8,742 nt of DNA from Gemmatimonadales bacterium (GTDB lineage: Bacteria > Gemmatimonadota > Gemmatimonadetes > Gemmatimonadales > GWC2-71-9), in contig SPDF01000049.1 of NCBI GenBank assembly GCA_004525055.1, forward strand, positions 1-8,742, in the 5' to 3' direction. A model generated the notes under the pieces. That model was not told the DNA's origin. It worked only from the letters and a program-made list of their open reading frames with translations, and did no database searches. The first letter of the stretch is position 1, and each line of letters begins with the position of its first letter. The translations under genes were made by a program, and so were the position numbers. Below, piece by piece: positions 5,899-8,742 of this stretch.

Positions 5899-7450
5899 AC
5901 CAGCCCTGACCCATCCATCGGACAAGTTCCAACCGCTCGCCGCCATCGTGGGGTGGTTGGCCCTGACGATGTTGATCGTGCACGTCGCGGTCAACGCCTT
6001 CGGTCCGTACGAATTTCATCGAGACGAATTTCTCTACCTCGCCATGGGCCGCCACCTGGATTGGTGGCGTATGGACTTTCCGCCGCTCATCGCCGGCATC
6101 GCCAGGGTCACGCAGCTGCTTGGCGGCGGCCTCGAGCCATGGAGCGTGCGGTTGTCCTCCGCCCTCGCGGGCTCCGCGCTGATCGTACTCGCAGGGTGGA
6201 CGGCGCGTCGCCTGGGCGGCGGCACGTGGGCGCAGGGGGCGGCCGCACTGGCGGTCACGGTCAGTCCGCTGTTTCAGAGAGCGGGAACGCTGTTTCAACC
6301 GGTGGTCTTCGACCAACTCTGGTGGACGCTTGGGTATGGAGCCCTGCTCCTGCTGAGTGCAGAGGACCGCCGCCGATATTGGGTCTTCGCCGCCGTGGTC
6401 GTCGGACTCGGTCTCCTGACCAAGTTCAGCATCGGCTTCTTCGCGGTCGGTGTGCTGGTCGCCGTCGTGATGCTCCCCGAATGGAGAGGCCGCCTGTCCA
6501 CGGCACCGCCATACCTGGCGGTCGGAGGGGCACTGCTCCTCGGGGCGGCAAGCATCGTCGGACAGGTGCGACTGGGCTGGCCACTTCGCGAACAGATGGC
6601 GCGGCTGGAGGCAGTTCAGCTGGCGCGGATCGGGGTCACGGATTTTGTCGTTGGCCAGGTCTTGATCGGCCCGGCGCTGGTTCTCGCGCTGGTGGGCCTC
6701 GTCACCCTTTTGACTTGGAGCCGGTTTCGCGGAGCACGCATCCTTGGCCTCGCCACCTTGAGCAGTTTCGTGTTGTTAGCGGTACTCCGCGGCAAGGCGT
6801 ACTATATCGGCCCGATCTACCCGGTGCTGTGGGGCGCGGGCGCAGTGGCAATCGAAGTGCTCAGTAGCCAGCGATGGACGGCGACGATTCGAAGGGGCGT
6901 GGTCGCCGTGCTAGTGTTGTATGGCTTGGTCACCCTCCCCTTCGGACTCCCGGTGCTGCCACCAGAAATGATGGCGCGGTACTCCGCCGTCGCCGGCCCC
7001 TCCTCCGCCGTCACCACAAACGTGGGGGTCGCGCTGCCGCTGCCGCAGGACTACGCGGATATGCTGGGATGGCAGCAGATGGTCGAAACCGTGGCCACCG
7101 TGTATTGGCAGTTACCGGAGCGAGAGCGAACCCAGGCCGTTCTCGTGGCGGACAACTACGGCGAGGCGGGAGCCCTCGACTTGTATGGGCCGGCGCTTGG
7201 ACTGCCGTCGGCCATCTCCGCCGCGGGCACCTACTGGCAGTTTGGTCCAGGGCCGCTGCCGGGCGAGGTGGTTGTGGTACTCGGGGAGCAACCCGAAGGG
7301 CTCCGGAAGTTTGCGGATTCCGTTGTCGTCGCCGCGCGCATCGCAAACCGGTGGGGGGTGCCGGAGGAACAGGACCTTCTCGTGTTGATCGGCCGACGTC
7401 CGAGAACTACCATGCAGTCATTGTGGCCATCGCGCGCCGGGAACTACTGA
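5891..7450 (+). CDS. GT39-type (ArnT/PMT-like) polytopic membrane glycosyltransferase
   Basis: This 519-residue membrane protein is of the GT-C fold. Transmembrane segments are apparent near 16-36, 90-108, 113-128, 142-156, 163-178, 181-195, 207-222, 252-275, 286-300, 305-323 and 336-352. The first extracytoplasmic loop has HRDEFLYL (43-50) with the acidic pair expected at a GT-C active site, then MDFPPL (61-66). TKFS (177-180) and GKAYYIGPIYPVL (301-313) are further family features, and a soluble C-terminal domain (about 355-519) carries ADNYGEAGALDLYGP (420-434). Such enzymes move a sugar from a polyprenyl-phosphate donor to lipid or protein on the outer face of the inner membrane; the acceptor is unknown. 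I chose GTG 5891, which overlaps the upstream stop by 8 nt. An in-frame ATG at 5801 would add 30 polar residues lying inside the hydrolase gene. It is last in the operon and is followed at once by a hairpin. Confidence 0.82.
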   Translation: MHEPALTHPSDKFQPLAAIVGWLALTMLIVHVAVNAFGPYEFHRDEFLYLAMGRHLDWWRMDFPPLIAGIARVTQLLGGGLEPWSVRLSSALAGSALIVLAGWTARRLGGGTWAQGAAALAVTVSPLFQRAGTLFQPVVFDQLWWTLGYGALLLLSAEDRRRYWVFAAVVVGLGLLTKFSIGFFAVGVLVAVVMLPEWRGRLSTAPPYLAVGGALLLGAASIVGQVRLGWPLREQMARLEAVQLARIGVTDFVVGQVLIGPALVLALVGLVTLLTWSRFRGARILGLATLSSFVLLAVLRGKAYYIGPIYPVLWGAGAVAIEVLSSQRWTATIRRGVVAVLVLYGLVTLPFGLPVLPPEMMARYSAVAGPSSAVTTNVGVALPLPQDYADMLGWQQMVETVATVYWQLPERERTQAVLVADNYGEAGALDLYGPALGLPSAISAAGTYWQFGPGPLPGEVVVVLGEQPEGLRKFADSVVVAARIANRWGVPEEQDLLVLIGRRPRTTMQSLWPSRAGNY

Positions 7451-7456
7451 ACGCCA

Positions 7457-7484
7457 ACGGGGGCGACCAGATGGTCGCCCCCGT
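7457..7484. terminator. Hairpin between convergent genes, probable bidirectional terminator
   Basis: A perfect 12-bp stem (ACGGGGGCGACC pairing with GGTCGCCCCCGT) closes a 4-nt AGAT loop. It starts 6 nt after the glycosyltransferase stop and lies 23 nt past the stop of the convergent beta-barrel gene, so it can serve both. There is no real T-run on either side (CGCATTTCC rightward, TTGGCGTT leftward), so it is not a textbook intrinsic terminator. Its 24-nt core recurs at 8319-8342 with one base changed. Confidence 0.7.
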
Positions 7485-7507
7485 CGCATTTCCGTGGTTG
7501 AGCCAAC

Positions 7508-8161
7508 CTACTGCTGGAACGCCTGGCTCGCCGCCTGTGTCTTCTTGGCGCCGAGCGGAATGCCCAGGCCCAGCCCAAGGAGGATGTCGTTCTGCATCAC
7601 CTCACCCGTCTCGACGAGTCCCTTGGAGAACTGTGCCCCGTAGATGTAGTCGGTGGCCGACAGGTTGAGGCTCACGATGCCGAGGTTGAACCCGATGGTC
7701 GCGCCGGCGAGCCCGCCGACATCGGTGGTGCCGCCCCATCCATCGTACGCCTGTCCGCTCCGGCTCACCACGCTCCCGCCGCCGCTCAGTGCGATCCACA
7801 CCGGGCTCGTCGGCTTGATGAGGAAGACCGTGACATTGGCGTTGCCGAAGAAGAGGTTGGCGTCCGACTGGGACCATGACCCGTCGCCGCCGATGGTGCC
7901 GCTGAGCTGGCTCGGGACGTAGGAGCCGGCGAACATCAGGCCCACACGCGAGCTGAGGCCGATGCCGAGGTTGGCGCCGAGCGCGAGGCCGACGTCCTGC
8001 TTGACATTGGCAATGCTGTCGGTGCCCACCACGATGTCCGCAATGTTCGATGTCGGCAGATACGCCCCGACAGTCGGGCTGAACGAGACCTGGGCACTCA
8101 CCGGGGCGGCAACCGCGGCCGCCAACAGCGCGGCCACCGTGAGGTGACGAATGTGACGCAT
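7508..8161 (-). CDS. Small outer-membrane beta-barrel protein
   Basis: The 217-residue protein has a clear Sec signal peptide: MRHIRHLTVAALLAAAVAAP, then VSA|Q, with cleavage after about residue 23. The mature part is a run of alternating polar/hydrophobic strands rich in Gly, Ser and aromatic residues, for example VGLALGANLGIGLS, VGLMFAGSYVP, VWIALSGGGSVV, VGGLAGATIGFNLGIVSLNLSATDYIYG and the final strand DILLGLGLGIPLG. This pattern fits an 8-10 strand outer-membrane barrel. The chain ends with a polar tail, KKTQAASQAFQQ, not the terminal aromatic residue usual for BamA substrates. The start at 8161 is fixed by the signal peptide and by GGAGG 5 nt upstream; the frame stays open for 50 further codons with non-secretory sequence. 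No specific family or ligand is recognised. It has its own structured leader and a hairpin at each end. Confidence 0.8.
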   Translation of the reverse strand: MRHIRHLTVAALLAAAVAAPVSAQVSFSPTVGAYLPTSNIADIVVGTDSIANVKQDVGLALGANLGIGLSSRVGLMFAGSYVPSQLSGTIGGDGSWSQSDANLFFGNANVTVFLIKPTSPVWIALSGGGSVVSRSGQAYDGWGGTTDVGGLAGATIGFNLGIVSLNLSATDYIYGAQFSKGLVETGEVMQNDILLGLGLGIPLGAKKTQAASQAFQQ

Positions 8162-8166
8162 GATTT

Positions 8167-8171
8167 CCTCC
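8167..8171 (-). promoter_or_regulatory. Shine-Dalgarno site of the beta-barrel gene
   Basis: GGAGG on the minus strand lies 5 nt before the ATG at 8161. It is the strongest ribosome-binding site in the window and overrules the longer open frame that reaches 8311. Confidence 0.8.
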
Positions 8172-8178
8172 AGCGTGG

Positions 8179-8219
8179 GTCGTGGGGGCGGTCGGCAGAG
8201 GCGCTGCCATCCCCACGAC
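8179..8219 (-). promoter_or_regulatory. Stem-loop in the 5' leader of the beta-barrel gene
   Basis: On the minus strand GTCGTGGGG (8219-8211) can pair with CCCCACGAC (8187-8179), a perfect 9-bp stem. The enclosed sequence holds a second hairpin, GGCAG-CGCCT-CTGCC (8208-8194). The outer stem ends 7 nt before the GGAGG ribosome-binding site. If transcribed, it would be a stable 5'-leader element able to protect the mRNA or affect translation. Transcription through it is assumed because no closer promoter is visible. Confidence 0.45.
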
Positions 8220-8225
8220 GGACAC

Positions 8226-8237
8226 CACTCCGGAGTG
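8226..8237. repeat. 12-bp perfect palindrome upstream of the beta-barrel gene
   Basis: CACTCCGGAGTG is a perfect 12-bp palindrome 65 nt upstream of the start codon. It could be a regulator site or part of the folded leader. No matching promoter could be placed with confidence, so its role is open. Confidence 0.3.
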
Positions 8238-8250
8238 CAAGTCTGGTTCC

Positions 8251-8266
8251 GGCTCCCTCCTGAGCC
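8251..8266 (-). promoter_or_regulatory. Small hairpin presenting AGGAGG in its loop
   Basis: On the minus strand GGCTC-AGGAGG-GAGCC forms a 5-bp stem with a six-base loop identical to the consensus Shine-Dalgarno sequence. No good start codon follows at a useful distance. It may be chance, or part of the same folded leader as the stem-loop at 8179-8219. Confidence 0.25.
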
Positions 8267-8314
8267 TGCCAAGGCATCCCAAACGACTGTCATGCATGGC
8301 TTTACGCACAACGC

Positions 8315-8346
8315 ACAGGGGGGCGACCCGATGGTCGCCCCCCTGT
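8315..8346 (-). terminator. Strong hairpin after the exported-protein gene, probable terminator
   Basis: A 14-bp perfect stem (ACAGGGGGGCGACC pairing with GGTCGCCCCCCTGT) encloses a CGAT loop. It begins 42 nt past the stop of the minus-strand exported-protein gene and lies upstream of the beta-barrel gene, so it should insulate the two. On the minus strand it is followed by GCGTTGTGCGT, which is not a true T-tract. Its central 24 nt repeat the hairpin at 7459-7482 with one loop-base difference and in the same orientation. Confidence 0.65.
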
Positions 8347-8388
8347 TTCCCCTCTGCCGCCCTCGCGGATCGCGGCAATCTACCGGGC

Positions 8389-8742
8389 CTATTCCGTATC
8401 GGGGTCTGGTGGCACCGGGATGCTGTCAGGCCGGGGAGTCGGTGGACCGGTGCGCTTGAGGGTAATCGGCTCGCTCAGATCACCACCGGAGAGCGTCAGC
8501 TTGTCCTTCTTGATCTTCATTCGGTAGGTCTCCCACTCGCCGCCCAGCGCGATCATGATCCTGTTCGATTCCGGGGTCCGCCAGCGGACTGTTTCCTTGC
8601 CCCACGACGCGCTGCTGTCCGAGCGGATAATGACCTCGCGCGGACCCTTACCGGCGACGGAGGAGACGTCCACCCGCCAGGTCCCCTCCACCGCAGGCGC
8701 CGGGGTGGACTGGGTCTGGGCCGCGGCGCCGGCAGGAGCGAA
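8389..8742 (-). CDS. Exported protein, possibly lipocalin-like (C-terminal 117 residues; N-terminus off the right edge)
   Basis: The frame is open to the window edge. The first visible residues, FAPAGAAAQTQSTPAPA, look like the end of a Sec signal peptide with cleavage after AAA, so only the n- and h-regions of the signal are missing. The mature protein starts with a Pro/Thr-rich linker, then EGTWRVDVSS (19-28), VRWRTPESNRIMIALGGEWETYRMKIKKDKLTLSGG and EPITLKRT. Short amphipathic strands opening with a GTW motif suggest a small beta-barrel or lipocalin-like fold. The protein ends in a proline-rich, acidic tail (PPTPRPDSIPVPPDPDTE). A GTG at 8691 is an internal codon, not the start. No named family is recognised, and location in the periplasm or outside the cell is inferred from the signal peptide remnant. 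Confidence 0.7.
   Translation of the reverse strand, partial: FAPAGAAAQTQSTPAPAVEGTWRVDVSSVAGKGPREVIIRSDSSASWGKETVRWRTPESNRIMIALGGEWETYRMKIKKDKLTLSGGDLSEPITLKRTGPPTPRPDSIPVPPDPDTE

Noticed and set aside
5953..6867. 304-codon plus-strand frame overlapping the membrane glycosyltransferase
   Set aside because: It is an out-of-phase reading of a gene with clear transmembrane segments and GT39 motifs; the product is rich in Arg, Gly and Pro with no structure.
6874..7668. 264-codon plus-strand frame crossing the end of the glycosyltransferase and the hairpin
   Set aside because: It runs through a probable terminator and into the antisense of the beta-barrel gene, and has typical shadow composition.
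8291..8298. CATGCATG 8-bp palindrome near the second hairpin
   Set aside because: It is too short and common to support a binding site on its own, and no promoter could be placed around it.
7602..8378. 258-codon minus-strand frame overlapping the beta-barrel gene
   Set aside because: It is out of phase with the signal-peptide protein that has a strong ribosome-binding site, and its product is His/Arg/Pro-rich shadow sequence.

Overview
The window reads as ordinary chromosome from a high-GC Gram-negative bacterium. The gene families suggest Gemmatimonadota: a single-domain Roadblock protein, an alternative GlmU-type sugar nucleotidyltransferase, a short secreted beta-barrel protein, and a DE/NYGEAGA-type membrane glycosyltransferase. 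That assignment is an inference from protein style and base composition; there is no rRNA or other decisive marker. I see no transposase, integrase, phage gene, CRISPR array or tRNA.

Layout. (1) Positions 1-2368, minus strand: a lipoprotein gene, seryl-tRNA synthetase (serS) and the N-terminal part of a two-TM membrane protein, probably a sensor histidine kinase, form a tight operon running off the left edge. (2) Positions 2369-2485: a compact divergent control region with two back-to-back promoter-like sequences, each with a 17-nt spacer. The leftward one lies so close to its ATG that the transcript is probably leaderless. (3) Positions 2486-7450, plus strand: Roadblock/LC7 protein, mannose-1-phosphate guanylyltransferase, GlmU-like nucleotidyl/acyltransferase, YycJ/WalJ-like metallo-beta-lactamase-fold hydrolase and a GT39-type membrane glycosyltransferase. 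The last four are chained by 8-, 4- and 8-nt overlaps, so they are almost certainly co-transcribed and probably translationally coupled. (4) Positions 7451-8742, minus strand: a small outer-membrane beta-barrel protein and, upstream of it, the 3' part of an exported protein, each followed by a strong GC-rich hairpin. The two hairpins share a 24-nt core that differs at one base.

The plus-strand operon looks like an envelope/polysaccharide supply unit: GDP-mannose and probably UDP-GlcNAc synthesis, followed by a membrane transferase that uses lipid-linked sugar. The minus-strand genes on both sides also mostly encode envelope proteins. Protein-coding content is conventional. The observations most worth checking are in non-coding DNA: the divergent promoter pair with a likely leaderless message, the near-identical hairpin pair bracketing the beta-barrel gene, and the structured 5' leader of that gene. 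I did not find evidence of a new defence or mobile system.
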